From: Weissella confusa
Lineage (GTDB): Bacteria; Bacillota; Bacilli; Lactobacillales; Lactobacillaceae
NCBI GenBank assembly: GCA_016466735.1
Contig: JAAOED010000002.1
Coordinates: 1-64,000, forward strand
Direction: 5' to 3'
DNA: 64,000 nt
The position numbers were made by a program, and so were the translations under genes. Of this stretch, positions 52,472 to 61,679 are shown in pieces. The notes beneath the pieces are model-generated. The model worked only from the letters and a program-made list of their open reading frames with translations. It was not told the DNA's origin and made no database searches. The first letter of the stretch is position 1; each line of letters opens with the position of its first letter.

Positions 52472-54772
52472 CTAATCACCCAAAACACTAATATCCAATG
52501 TTTCTTGCACGTCACGAATCAAGCCAGAAACTGGCCCGACACTAATCAAAGTCAACGCGTGCATGGCGCGTGATGCCAAGGTGTACAACAAACCAGTTGC
52601 CTCACTATCCGGATAATTCGTTTGTGATACATCGTATCCAATGACTGCATCAAATTCCAATCCCTTGGCCAAATAAATTGGCATCACAACAAAGTTTGAT
52701 GTTCGTGTGCGATCACTGGCTTGAAGCAATTGGAACTTTTCAGGATACTTGCGCAACATGCGTGCAACAGCCTGAGCTTGATCCTGTGTTTTGGTCAAAA
52801 TCGCCACTGTTCGGTGTTCGGCCTTCAGTTCATCAACTGCCTGCCAAATCACTTGTTCTTCCTCATCAGCCGTCGTGACAATCAACTTTGGCTTGCCACC
52901 TGGTCGGGTGAACGCCATGATGTTATCGCCATCTGGTAACAACGCCTTGGCAAAATCCATGATTTCTTGTGTTGAGCGATAGGCTTTATTCAAGGTAATC
53001 AAATTAGGGTGCGTCGCCTTGAAGGCTTGGCTGTACTTGGCCAGTAAAGCAGCTGGTGTCTCAACGTCACGGAACAAGGCCTGTTCAGCATCCCCAAGCA
53101 CCGTAAACTTGGCAGCTGGGAACGCATGCTTCAAGTACAATAATTGGGCCATACTGTAGTCTTGCATCTCATCAACGAAGACATAGAACATTGACTTATT
53201 CGTCCCACCGCCCGTAATCAAATCACGCAAGAATAGCATTGGGGCAGCATCTTCCAAATCGATACGGTGGTATTCCAACTCACGCAAGAAGCGGTCACGC
53301 TTGGCTAGCCACCATTCGGTATCCAATTCAGAGCGTTCTGCCATGTAGGCCAAAAAGTCGCCATATTGGTTATAAATATCAAAGAAATGCATGTTATACA
53401 ACGCATCATCGACAACTTGGAATTCACGTTGCAACAATCGCTTTGCCGCAATGTTGATGGCGTCACCCATCTCCTCTTCTTCAGCAACCTGCTCAGCCAG
53501 CTCATCTCCCAGCAAATCACGATACTGTTGGTCGTCCAAGTTATTCAACTCTTCCAACACCCAGTCTTCGTTAACCAACTGATCAATGCGCCGTTCCAAC
53601 CGCTCCATGAAGCGCTTTTGCGTCATTTGGATTCGTTCACGCACCGAGTAATTATCTGAAAATCCAGCAAACACACGCGTCATTGCTTCTTTGCCAAAGA
53701 ACACTTCATCTTCAAAGTAGATATTATCAAAGCGTAGCGTCTCTGGCGTCAGTTGCTCAACAAAGGCCGTCAAATCATCAACAACTCGGGCGCTTTCCAG
53801 TTTTTCACGGACTCTCAAACTAGCCGCTGTCGTTTCACTCTGACCGATTTCATAACGTTCAAAAAGCGTTTGCACTTGCAATCCTTGTAGACGCGCGCTA
53901 AAGAATTCAGCCAGCGTCACTTGGCGCATGTTACGCTCACCCAAAGATGGCAAAACGTCAGCAATATAACTTGAGAACAAGCGGTTTGGTGAGAACAATA
54001 CAATCTGGTCTGAATTCAATTCTTCACGTGCATGGAAGAGCAAGAACGCGATGCGTTGCAGAATTGCCGAGGTCTTACCAGATCCGGCGACACCTTGCAC
54101 GACCAGCAAATCACTCGTCGTATCGCGAATAATTTGATTTTGTTCTTGTTGAATCGTCGCGACGATATTACGCATGGTCAGGTCGTTTTCTTGTCCCAAA
54201 GCATATTGCAACATTTCATCACCAACCGTTTCATTGGTATCAAACATGTTGACGATTTGCGCATCTTCAATCGTAAATTGACGTTTCTTTAGCAGTTCCG
54301 CTTCTTGTTCACCCATCGGCGTCGGATATGTCACGGCACCAAGTGTTCCGTTGTAGTAAATCCCACTAATCGGCGCACGCCAATCATAAACGAGGAAATC
54401 ACCAATCTTATCCTGCACTGATGCCAAGCCGATATACAAGGTATCTTGATCGCCATCCTCATCAATATCAACGCGACCGAAATATGGACTAGGCCGTAGC
54501 ATTGTCAGCGTATCGACCGTCTTTCGCATAATATTTTCTGTTTCAGTTACACGGGCCACGATGTTACGTTGCTGTTGAATTTCGGCATTGGTTTCCATCG
54601 CATCATCGACTTCGAAGGTGTTAATTGACGTATTGGCAATATAGTTTCCTTCAACGGCACGTGTTTCTGAGTGAGCTTGCGCATAGGCTTCCTTAGCACG
54701 TTCGAGTTGCCCGTCGATTTCGACAACCACTTTATCGAGCCGCTTTTGTTCAGCGGGTTGGTCTGCATGCAT
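52472..54772 (-). CDS. helD: HelD-like UvrD/Rep superfamily helicase
   Basis: This 766-residue SF1 ATPase begins with a coiled-coil N-terminal arm (EQKRLDKVVVEIDGQLERAKEAY), as in HelD proteins that pull RNA polymerase off DNA. Walker A is GVAGSGKTSA (about residue 230), Walker B VDEMQDYS, then GDAEQALF and LNKAYRST. The C-terminal YDVSQTNYPDSEATGLLY-TLASRAMHAL is the motif VI region. The GTGAGGG site is seven bases before ATG. A structured leader with a terminator precedes it. Confidence 0.9.
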   Translation of the reverse strand: MHADQPAEQKRLDKVVVEIDGQLERAKEAYAQAHSETRAVEGNYIANTSINTFEVDDAMETNAEIQQQRNIVARVTETENIMRKTVDTLTMLRPSPYFGRVDIDEDGDQDTLYIGLASVQDKIGDFLVYDWRAPISGIYYNGTLGAVTYPTPMGEQEAELLKKRQFTIEDAQIVNMFDTNETVGDEMLQYALGQENDLTMRNIVATIQQEQNQIIRDTTSDLLVVQGVAGSGKTSAILQRIAFLLFHAREELNSDQIVLFSPNRLFSSYIADVLPSLGERNMRQVTLAEFFSARLQGLQVQTLFERYEIGQSETTAASLRVREKLESARVVDDLTAFVEQLTPETLRFDNIYFEDEVFFGKEAMTRVFAGFSDNYSVRERIQMTQKRFMERLERRIDQLVNEDWVLEELNNLDDQQYRDLLGDELAEQVAEEEEMGDAINIAAKRLLQREFQVVDDALYNMHFFDIYNQYGDFLAYMAERSELDTEWWLAKRDRFLRELEYHRIDLEDAAPMLFLRDLITGGGTNKSMFYVFVDEMQDYSMAQLLYLKHAFPAAKFTVLGDAEQALFRDVETPAALLAKYSQAFKATHPNLITLNKAYRSTQEIMDFAKALLPDGDNIMAFTRPGGKPKLIVTTADEEEQVIWQAVDELKAEHRTVAILTKTQDQAQAVARMLRKYPEKFQLLQASDRTRTSNFVVMPIYLAKGLEFDAVIGYDVSQTNYPDSEATGLLYTLASRAMHALTLISVGPVSGLIRDVQETLDISVLGD

Positions 54773-54847
54773 TTTTCGGCCCTCACTTTCGTATATTCAA
54801 TTCAACTATTATAACGCTTTTTCACCAGAAAACCGGCGCAAATGGAA

Positions 54848-54975
54848 AAAGCACCGGGTCTCTCCACCCGATGCTTTACAACCATTTCTCTTTCACCCTC
54901 CCAGCCACTTTACCTGCCAAGAGAGAGCCCAGCGTTGGTACGCTGTGGCGTTAAAAAGTTTCTCTACTAACTATT
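54848..54975 (-). ncRNA. Structured leader or small RNA upstream of helD
   Basis: The minus strand shows a CAGCGT/ACGCTG hairpin (54930-54945) inside GCCAC/GTGGC arms. A CTCTCTCTT segment can pair with AAAGAG. A strong intrinsic terminator (54848-54877) follows with a TTTTTCC tail, about 75 bp before the helD ATG. A weak promoter (TTTAGT-17-TTAAAT) lies near 54980. This could be an attenuator controlling helD or an independent small RNA. No known riboswitch consensus was recognised. Confidence 0.45.
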
Positions 54976-55084
54976 TAACATAATTTATTGTAAGTACTAA
55001 AAGTGAACGAATTCCCGCCTAATTGTGAAGGAATTGTGAACGTTGCTTTTTGGTAAGTGATTTCTGGATTTTGTGTTGTGTTTT

Positions 55085-55335
55085 GTGTCGCCACTGGCGT
55101 GTCGAGGCATGGTGGGTGATTGGGTTGGCGGTGCTCCGTCCTGCAATATAAGCTGGTGGCGACGGAGTCCCGGTCTCACTAAGCCTCAGCGTGTTTCTTC
55201 GCCTGTCAGCTCGAAATCCACTGCTGCCAAGTGATCCCTGGTGCTCCTTCCTTCGCTTTGTCACCGGCTAATATCGCAGGATCTCCGCACCACCAACCCA
55301 ATCACCCACCACGCCAGCAGCCAAGATATTCTCCG
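55085..55335. repeat. Palindromic repeat, hairpin type 4 (locus E)
   Basis: Outer arms at 55106 (GGCATGGTGGGTGATTGGGT) and ending at 55315 (ACCCAATCACCCACCACGCC) pair with one mismatch. Internal arms GCGGTGCTCCGTCCTGC and GCAGGATCTCCGC continue the stem. The left flank GTGTCGCCACTGGCGTGTCG and right flank CAGCAGCCAAGATATTCT are shared with other loci. Confidence 0.8.
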
Positions 55336-55410
55336 TTAGTTTTGTAAATCATCCACGGTTAATTCGATAAGGACTGTTATTCCCCAATTTTTATCCGCGG
55401 ATGTAAATCC

Positions 55411-55650
55411 AGACAGACAAGAACATCTTGGCTGCTGCAAATGCCTGGGGTAACTCTCGGAGCGATTTGAGGTGGGACAGAGAAGCCCTGCCCGACCGCC
55501 GCGTGTCTATCGGCCAAAATCCCAAGTTTTCAGTTTGGCCGATGCGACTGACAAAGGAGCAACACGCGGTGCTCGCGGCAGGGCGTGTCCCAGCTCAAAT
55601 TCTTTGTCGGAGAGAGTTACCCCAGGCATTTGCTTGTGCGCTAGCACAAC
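55411..55650. repeat. Palindromic repeat, hairpin type 3, copy E
   Basis: Nearly identical to the copy at 34606-34875, with outer arms at 55437 and ending at 55633. It is paired tail to tail with the type 4 unit across a centre (GTAAATCATCCAC ... GCGGATGTAAATCC). Confidence 0.85.
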
Positions 55651-55664
55651 ACAAATCTCAAAAA

Positions 55665-55697
55665 AACGAGCAACCAGTTCAACACTGATTGCTCGTT
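55665..55697 (-). terminator. Terminator after the disulfide oxidoreductase gene
   Basis: The stem AACGAGCAACCAGT/ACTGATTGCTCGTT has one mismatch and a 5-nt loop, with a T-run on the minus strand. Confidence 0.85.
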
Positions 55698-55710
55698 AAT
55701 TTGATTGCTA

Positions 55711-57039
55711 TTAAGCGAAGAAGCCCATATCTGATGCGATTGATGGGTATGAGTACAAGTTGTGCTTAATTGCCCACTTGTCTTGCTTTTGGTTGATGGC
55801 TACCGTGAAGTAGTTCAACAACTCATCAGCTTCAGCACTCAATACCGTTGCACCGATGATAACACCCTTTTCGTTCAAGACAACCTTAGCCTTAGCAATT
55901 GGCTCCTTGTGGCGCCAGTATGCTAGCCAAGGTGTCATGTCGATTGAGTTAACCTTCATGCCCTTTGACTCAGCTTCAACAGCTGACATACCAACTTGAC
56001 CCAACTTTGGTGAACCATACACCATCGTTGGAATAGCTGGGTATGAAATTTCTTCTGGCTCAGTACCCGTCAACAAACCAGCTACATAACGAGCCTCATA
56101 GGCTCCAGTTGGCGTCAACTTTGGCACTGGTGACTCTGCAACATCACCAACCGCAAAGATGTTTGGGTTAGTAGTGCGCAAGTCAGCCATTACCTTAATA
56201 CCGTTACCGGCAACTTCAACACCAGCAGCCTCAAGATTCAAATCTTCAGTGTTACCAGCGCGACCAGCAGCGATGAATGGCATGTCACTTGTGACACGGC
56301 GGCCATCCGCAGCAACGATATCAAAGCGACCATCCGCCGTTTCTTCAACGGCAGCTGTATCAAAGTTCCAGTGGAACGTGATACCCTTACTCTCCATTTG
56401 CGCAATCAAATCTTGCGTCAAATCTTGATCAAACTCACGCAAAATCACATCGTGCTTAGCCACAACGTGAACCTTTGCGCCAGCTGCTGCTGCAATACCA
56501 GCAAATTCAATTGCAATGAATCCAGCACCAATGAAGGCAACTTCTTCTGGCATCTTAGGCAAGTTCAAGAAGTCTTCGTTATCGTGCAAGAATTCGTCAC
56601 CAGGCACTTCCAAACGAGCTGGACGGGCACCAGTGGCAATAATCCACTTATCAGCCGTAAACGTTTCCGTACCAGTTGAAACCGTGTGCTCATCCACAAA
56701 GTAGGCGTGACCATACTTGTGAGTAATGCCGGCATCATCAAGTCCCGCAATCTTACGTGCAGGAACAGGATCCGTGTAGGCCATCTTGTGTTCCATCAAG
56801 GCAGGCCAATCAATCTCATTGTGACCAATCAAACCTGTGTGTTGCATCCATTCAGCTTGTTCCTTAGCTTCTACTGCAGCCAAAAGAACCTTCTTAGGAT
56901 CGCAACCATAATTAGGGCAGGTACCGCCCCAGAGATACTCTTCAACAATAACAACTGATTGCCCAGCTGCTTGCAATGGAAAGGCTGCTGACAAGCCAGC
57001 AGGTCCTGAACCAATAACACCAACATTAAAGTGTTCCAC
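55711..57039 (-). CDS. Pyridine nucleotide-disulfide oxidoreductase (glutathione reductase-like)
   Basis: This 442-residue FAD enzyme has the N-terminal GSGPAGLSAAFPL, redox-active GGTCPNYGCDPKK (Cys-x4-Cys), NAD-binding FIGAGFIAIEFAGIAAAAG and FAD-binding NIFAVGDVAES motifs. The C-terminal dimerisation domain lacks the HxTxxE His-Glu pair usual in glutathione reductase (YSYPSIASDMG instead), so the substrate is uncertain. Probably thiol or quinone redox. Monocistronic. Confidence 0.85.
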   Translation of the reverse strand: MEHFNVGVIGSGPAGLSAAFPLQAAGQSVVIVEEYLWGGTCPNYGCDPKKVLLAAVEAKEQAEWMQHTGLIGHNEIDWPALMEHKMAYTDPVPARKIAGLDDAGITHKYGHAYFVDEHTVSTGTETFTADKWIIATGARPARLEVPGDEFLHDNEDFLNLPKMPEEVAFIGAGFIAIEFAGIAAAAGAKVHVVAKHDVILREFDQDLTQDLIAQMESKGITFHWNFDTAAVEETADGRFDIVAADGRRVTSDMPFIAAGRAGNTEDLNLEAAGVEVAGNGIKVMADLRTTNPNIFAVGDVAESPVPKLTPTGAYEARYVAGLLTGTEPEEISYPAIPTMVYGSPKLGQVGMSAVEAESKGMKVNSIDMTPWLAYWRHKEPIAKAKVVLNEKGVIIGATVLSAEADELLNYFTVAINQKQDKWAIKHNLYSYPSIASDMGFFA

Positions 57040-57113
57040 GAGTATGCCCTCCTTCTTTTTATAATGTCATTATTTTAACAGTTTACAGCAGTCCTCATGC
57101 AAAATAAGGGTGC

Positions 57114-57476
57114 TTAAACGAGCCCCAAACTAATCACCAAAGCTTGATCAACCTTCGCGATTAGATGACCGGGTACCAAGCCAATTTTATCTTGCAACCG
57201 ACGCTTGTCGATTGTGCGAATTTGCTCCAATAAAATAACTGAATCACGTGCAATACCGGTATTTTCTAACTCAGATGGCAATCCCACGTGGGTTGGCATC
57301 TTGGGCTTTGAAATCTGTGCCGTAATTGGCGCAACGATTACAGTCGGTGCATGTTGATTACCAACATCATTTTGAATGATTACAACTGGTCGTTGCCCAC
57401 CCTGCTCTGAACCAACTACCGGTGATAAATCGGCAAAGAAGATATCTCCTCTTTTAATATCATGTCGATTTGCCAT
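57114..57476 (-). CDS. mazF: MazF/PemK-type endoribonuclease toxin
   Basis: This 120-residue toxin-like RNase has [34 protein letters not shown] (as [20 protein letters not shown] and VIIQNDVGN), THVGLP and the IRTIDKRRL region near the C-terminus. These match MazF/NdoA. No mazE-like antitoxin gene lies upstream; the gene follows the alanine racemase fusion after 10 bp. In B. subtilis the order is alr-mazE-mazF. A truly lone MazF would need an antitoxin encoded elsewhere. Confidence 0.9.
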   Translation of the reverse strand: MANRHDIKRGDIFFADLSPVVGSEQGGQRPVVIIQNDVGNQHAPTVIVAPITAQISKPKMPTHVGLPSELENTGIARDSVILLEQIRTIDKRRLQDKIGLVPGHLIAKVDQALVISLGLV

Positions 57477-57486
57477 ACTACTCTCT

Positions 57487-58971
57487 CTACTTCACTAACT
57501 TTCGTGGCAAACGTGGTGACAATCCCGTGGCAATTTCGTACGGAATCGTCCCCATCTTATTTGCAAGATCAACTAACGTAATCGCCTTATCGCCAACTGA
57601 CCCAATCAATGTTACCACAGTTCCCACTGGCAACTCTTCTGGTAGCTTGACCATCAATTGGTCCATTGCAATGCGTCCAATCAACTCAACTTCACGTCCA
57701 TCCGGCAACAAAGCAGTCATGCCTTGCAATGCGCGTGGATAACCATCAGCATAACCAACCGGCAACGTTCCAATCCATTCTGGTTCAGTAGCCGTATACG
57801 TTGCCCCGTAAGAAATTGATGAACCTGCTTCAACTTGCTTAACATGGACCAATTCAGCCTTCAATGACAACACCGGTTGAATCTCGCGCATTGCTAATTC
57901 ACCTTGCGAAGGATCAAACCCATACATACCAGCACCAACACGAACTAAGTCAGTGCTTGGTTGCTCATGCCACAATGATGTCCCTGAATTTGCTAAGTGG
58001 CGCCAAATATCGGCTGGCAAATCCAAACCATCGGTCAATTCGTGCCAACGTTGCAATTGTTGCTCAAAGTAAGCCGTGTTGCCACCATCAGCAGTTGCAA
58101 AGTGCATGCCAATTGCCTTAAATGCAACGTTTTCAGCAGCATTCAACTTCGCTACAACGCGTTCAAGCTCGGCACGTTCACGAATACCAATGCGCCCCAT
58201 ACCAGTATCGACACCAACCGATGCAATCAACGTTTTATCTGCCGGCAAAAGGTTAAGAGCTTCGTCCAACCACGCTTCACTTGCAACTACGGGCATCAAT
58301 TCAAAGGTTGCCAAATCAGGCACGTATTCAACTGGCGTCACACCAAGAATGAAAATTGGCTTCTTGATGCCAAAGTGGCGCAACCAAATCCCTTCATCAA
58401 TTGTTGCCACCGCAAACCCATCAACGCCAGCCTTTTCAGCCGCCTTAACAATTTGTGGTAACCCGTGGCCATAAGCATTTGCCTTAACAACGGCAAAGAA
58501 GCGTTCGGCGCCGGTCAGCTCACGAATATACGCTACGTTGTGAGCCAGCGCTGACTCGGAAATTTCGAGCCAGGCCGGACGTCGCTCACTGACCGGTTGG
58601 TGTAAAGAAGCCAACGACTCCAAAATAACTGAACTATGTACGGTATCACCTGTGTGAGAAATTGAAATATGTGCCACCGCCTCGTTTTGCTTGGGGTGCT
58701 TAACCATGACTGGTTGTCCAGCTTCATTCGGAACAATCTCCATATCATGCCAGCGAACTTCGCCACCAATCCCTGTTCCAACGGCCTTGCTGTAGGCCTC
58801 CTTAATCGAGAAACGGCCCGCCAAGAACTCCATTTGGTGCTTGCCCTTACGCTTATCAAAAACCTCGCGCTCTGCTGGCGTCAAAATGACGTCAATAAAC
58901 TTTGGTCGGCGTTCCGCCAATCGTGTCACATCACTAATCATTTGGGCATCAATGCCTTGTCCGATTATCAT
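57487..58971 (-). CDS. Fused holo-ACP synthase (AcpS) - alanine racemase (Alr)
   Basis: One continuous 494-residue frame carries both enzymes. Residues 1-117 are AcpS: IGQGIDAQ with D8, and the [11 protein letters not shown] motif with E58, the metal-binding residues that help transfer phosphopantetheine to ACP. Residues 132-494 are Alr: [15 protein letters not shown] start, PLP-binding K163 in [10 protein letters not shown], then [19 protein letters not shown] (catalytic Tyr) and RIAMDQLMV. The linker is about 14 residues ([13 protein letters not shown]). In relatives acpS and alr are usually adjacent separate genes. mazF follows after 10 bp. Confidence 0.88.
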   Translation of the reverse strand: MIIGQGIDAQMISDVTRLAERRPKFIDVILTPAEREVFDKRKGKHQMEFLAGRFSIKEAYSKAVGTGIGGEVRWHDMEIVPNEAGQPVMVKHPKQNEAVAHISISHTGDTVHSSVILESLASLHQPVSERRPAWLEISESALAHNVAYIRELTGAERFFAVVKANAYGHGLPQIVKAAEKAGVDGFAVATIDEGIWLRHFGIKKPIFILGVTPVEYVPDLATFELMPVVASEAWLDEALNLLPADKTLIASVGVDTGMGRIGIRERAELERVVAKLNAAENVAFKAIGMHFATADGGNTAYFEQQLQRWHELTDGLDLPADIWRHLANSGTSLWHEQPSTDLVRVGAGMYGFDPSQGELAMREIQPVLSLKAELVHVKQVEAGSSISYGATYTATEPEWIGTLPVGYADGYPRALQGMTALLPDGREVELIGRIAMDQLMVKLPEELPVGTVVTLIGSVGDKAITLVDLANKMGTIPYEIATGLSPRLPRKLVK

Positions 58972-59092
58972 GCTAACTTCCTCCTAGATTATTGTTTCAT
59001 TATACGCGGTTTATCGTCATTTTACTGTAACATCATTTAATCAAACTAAAAATAAGCAAACTGCCAATCGGTCGGTTTTCAGAGTATGCAAA

Positions 59093-59126
59093 AAACCTCC
59101 GTCCAATTAATTTGAACAGAGGTTTC
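59093..59126 (-). terminator. Terminator after cshA
   Basis: The stem AAACCTCCGTCCAA/TTGAACAGAGGTTT has two mismatches and is followed on the minus strand by TTTTGC. Confidence 0.8.
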
Positions 59127-59138
59127 ATTTGTTATTAA

Positions 59139-60719
59139 TTAGTCGTTGTTCTTGATGACAAAGTCACGTGATTGACGACGTGGTGCACCTGAGCGACCGC
59201 GTTGTGAACGGTCACCTGATCCAGTGCGTGAGCCGCGGTCGAATGAACGACGCTCGCGTTGTCCGCGATCGCCATCACGTCCGTCACGTCCGCCTTCACG
59301 ACGGCCACGGTAACCACCGCCACGGCGCTCACCGCCATCGCGACGACCACGGTAACCGCCACCGTTACGTGAGCCACCACCGAAGCCTGAACGCTTGCGA
59401 GGCAATGGACGCTCACGTGACAACGTGAACTCAGTGTCCATCTCAGCAACGTTAGCAACTGCACCCAACAAGGCCGTTGCCAAAGTCTTGGCATCGTACT
59501 TTTCAACCAACTTGTCGATGACTTCTGAGTCAACCGCACCTGAAGTTGCCGCAATGACATCTTCAACTGAATCAGCAGCAACTGACATACGGCCAGCCAA
59601 TGCTTCTTCACGGGTAGGTGGCTTCAATGGTTGCATACGCTTCTTCGTCAACTTCTCGATATCCTTCAAGTAGTCCATCTCAGCGTTTGAGATAAACGTT
59701 ACAGAAGTTCCGTGAGCACCGGCACGACCAGTACGACCGATACGGTGAACGTATGATTCTGAATCTTGTGGAATATCAAAGTTGTAAACGTAGTCAACAC
59801 CTGAAACGTCCAAACCACGAGCGGCAACGTCGGTAGCAACCAAAATCTTGATTTCACCATTCTTGAATTGCTTCAAAACTTGTGAACGCTTTTGTTGCGT
59901 CAAGTCACCGTGGATACCAGCGGCATTAAAGCCACGCAATTCCAAACCACGCGTCAACTCATCAACACGGCGCTTCGTACGACCAAACATGATGGCCAAC
60001 TTTGGTTGTTGTACGTCCAAAATACGCGTCAATGTGTCAAACTTTTCAAAGTCACGAACACGAACGTAGTATTGATCAACCAAATCCGTTGTCAATTCCT
60101 TAGCAGCAATTTGGATGTGCTCTGGTTCCGTCATGAATTGCACACCGATACGCTTGATAGCAGGTGGCATCGTTGCTGAGAACAACAACGTTTGACGTTG
60201 ATCAGGAACAGCCTTCAAGATAGATTCGATATCTTCAAGGAATCCCATGTTCAACATTTCGTCGGCTTCGTCCAAGACCAAAGTCTTAACGTTAGACAAG
60301 TTGATTGTGCCACGGTTAATGTGGTCAATCAAACGTCCAGGCGTACCAACGACGATGTGAGCACCGTGGCTCAAACCGTTGATTTGGCGGCGAATATCTG
60401 CACCACCAAAGACAGCTTGTACCTTAACGCGCTTATCGCGTCCCAACTTGAATAGCTCATCTTGTGTTTGGATAGCCAATTCACGTGTTGGTGAGACAAC
60501 AAGAGCTTGTACTTGGTTGCTGTCTGTGTCAATCATTTCCAAGATTGGCAAACCGAATGCGGCCGTCTTACCGGTACCCGTTTGGGCTTGTCCGATAACG
60601 TCCTTACCAGCCAAAGTCAAAGGAATCGTTTGTTCCTGGATTGGCGTGGCCTCTACGTAGCCATGCTTCTCGATGGCCGTCAATAGGTCTTGTGTAAGAC
60701 CCAACTCTGAAAACTTCAA
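59139..60719 (-). CDS. cshA: DEAD-box RNA helicase (CshA-like)
   Basis: This 526-residue RNA helicase has the Q motif (FSELGLTQDLLTAIEKHGY...PIQEQTIP), Walker A AQTGTGKTAA, DEAD at about residue 150, SAT, and HRIGRTGRAG. From about residue 435 it has an Arg/Gly-rich tail (GGGSRNGGGYRGRRDGGERR) that binds RNA. It acts in RNA decay, ribosome assembly and cold adaptation. GGAGG lies before the ATG. The leader has a GCGATTG/CAATCGC hairpin just upstream of the ribosome site, which could regulate initiation. Confidence 0.94.
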   Translation of the reverse strand: MKFSELGLTQDLLTAIEKHGYVEATPIQEQTIPLTLAGKDVIGQAQTGTGKTAAFGLPILEMIDTDSNQVQALVVSPTRELAIQTQDELFKLGRDKRVKVQAVFGGADIRRQINGLSHGAHIVVGTPGRLIDHINRGTINLSNVKTLVLDEADEMLNMGFLEDIESILKAVPDQRQTLLFSATMPPAIKRIGVQFMTEPEHIQIAAKELTTDLVDQYYVRVRDFEKFDTLTRILDVQQPKLAIMFGRTKRRVDELTRGLELRGFNAAGIHGDLTQQKRSQVLKQFKNGEIKILVATDVAARGLDVSGVDYVYNFDIPQDSESYVHRIGRTGRAGAHGTSVTFISNAEMDYLKDIEKLTKKRMQPLKPPTREEALAGRMSVAADSVEDVIAATSGAVDSEVIDKLVEKYDAKTLATALLGAVANVAEMDTEFTLSRERPLPRKRSGFGGGSRNGGGYRGRRDGGERRGGGYRGRREGGRDGRDGDRGQRERRSFDRGSRTGSGDRSQRGRSGAPRRQSRDFVIKNND

Positions 60720-60898
60720 AATATTTCCTCCAGTTGCGATTGCGGAGTCAATCGCGCTCTATATATCGCGAACTACGAACAAAATTCAAACTAGACACAA
60801 TCCGGCGTCCGTACTGCGTTTGATTTTGGCAACAGTCCTTTTTGTAACTTATCCATCTTATCTTGTTAACAACTAATTAGCAAGTGTATTAGCCATAC

Positions 60899-61675
60899 TC
60901 ACTTCAAGACGATTACCAAAATTACAAGTAGTAAGTACACCAACCAGATGATAAAGATTGGCCAGAAGTCATATCCCACCACTGATTTCTGGGTATTATT
61001 TACCATCTTCATGTGGGACCGCTGCATATTGGCTTGACTTCGAGGATTAGCAATTAGACCATCAAACTTCGCTTGTAACAAAATTCGGTTTGGGGTTTGC
61101 GTTGGCGCTGAACACGTAACTAAGCTCAACTCTGAATCTACCGTATCTTTCACTTTATTAATTTGCGTCTCTAAAATTGTCGATGTTTTGTAAACCGTAT
61201 ATTGATAGTACTTACCAAGGTATTGTAAATAAACTTTCTGACCAACCTTGGCGTCCTTCAGCACACCAAAGTGTACCTTTGTGTGCCCCATGTTGTGTCC
61301 AATCAAAACCAGGTTGTGCTTTCGTACCGTTCTATTTGGAAAAAGTGTTACGGCGCCATAAAACAGATTTTCGTTCGTTAATCCAGCATAAATATCATCA
61401 TCAAGTCCAACCGATGGCATTACAACACGTCCGACGGCTGTTCTAGCCTGTGTCTGCATCCCCAGTACAGTCTGTAATGTTGGCGCGTGAATTGTCTCCG
61501 CTGGTTGAATAGATTCAGGCAATTTAGACGCATACTTTACAGTTGTTGTTGACTTTACATAGCAGGTGTAAAAATCCTGAAGAAACGGAACAGAAAACAA
61601 CACCGCAGCCAAGGTAAGTATCCCAATAATGACCGCTTTTATTTTTTTACTATGTTGATAATTTTGCTTTTTCAT
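60899..61675 (-). CDS. Sortase with N- and C-terminal membrane helices (class C-like)
   Basis: This 258-residue transpeptidase has an N-terminal helix (residues 13-30) and a C-terminal helix (about 236-257). The catalytic residues are H127 (LIGHNMGH), C188 (LSLVTCSAP) and R197 (TPNRILL). The second membrane helix is typical of class C (pilin) sortases. The window holds no pilin or LPXTG substrate nearby; it is 4 bp after the DUF916/DUF3324 gene of a WxL cluster. WxL proteins bind the wall non-covalently, so the substrate is probably encoded further upstream. Confidence 0.85.
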   Translation of the reverse strand: MKKQNYQHSKKIKAVIIGILTLAAVLFSVPFLQDFYTCYVKSTTTVKYASKLPESIQPAETIHAPTLQTVLGMQTQARTAVGRVVMPSVGLDDDIYAGLTNENLFYGAVTLFPNRTVRKHNLVLIGHNMGHTKVHFGVLKDAKVGQKVYLQYLGKYYQYTVYKTSTILETQINKVKDTVDSELSLVTCSAPTQTPNRILLQAKFDGLIANPRSQANMQRSHMKMVNNTQKSVVGYDFWPIFIIWLVYLLLVILVIVLK

Positions 61676-61679
61676 TTTA

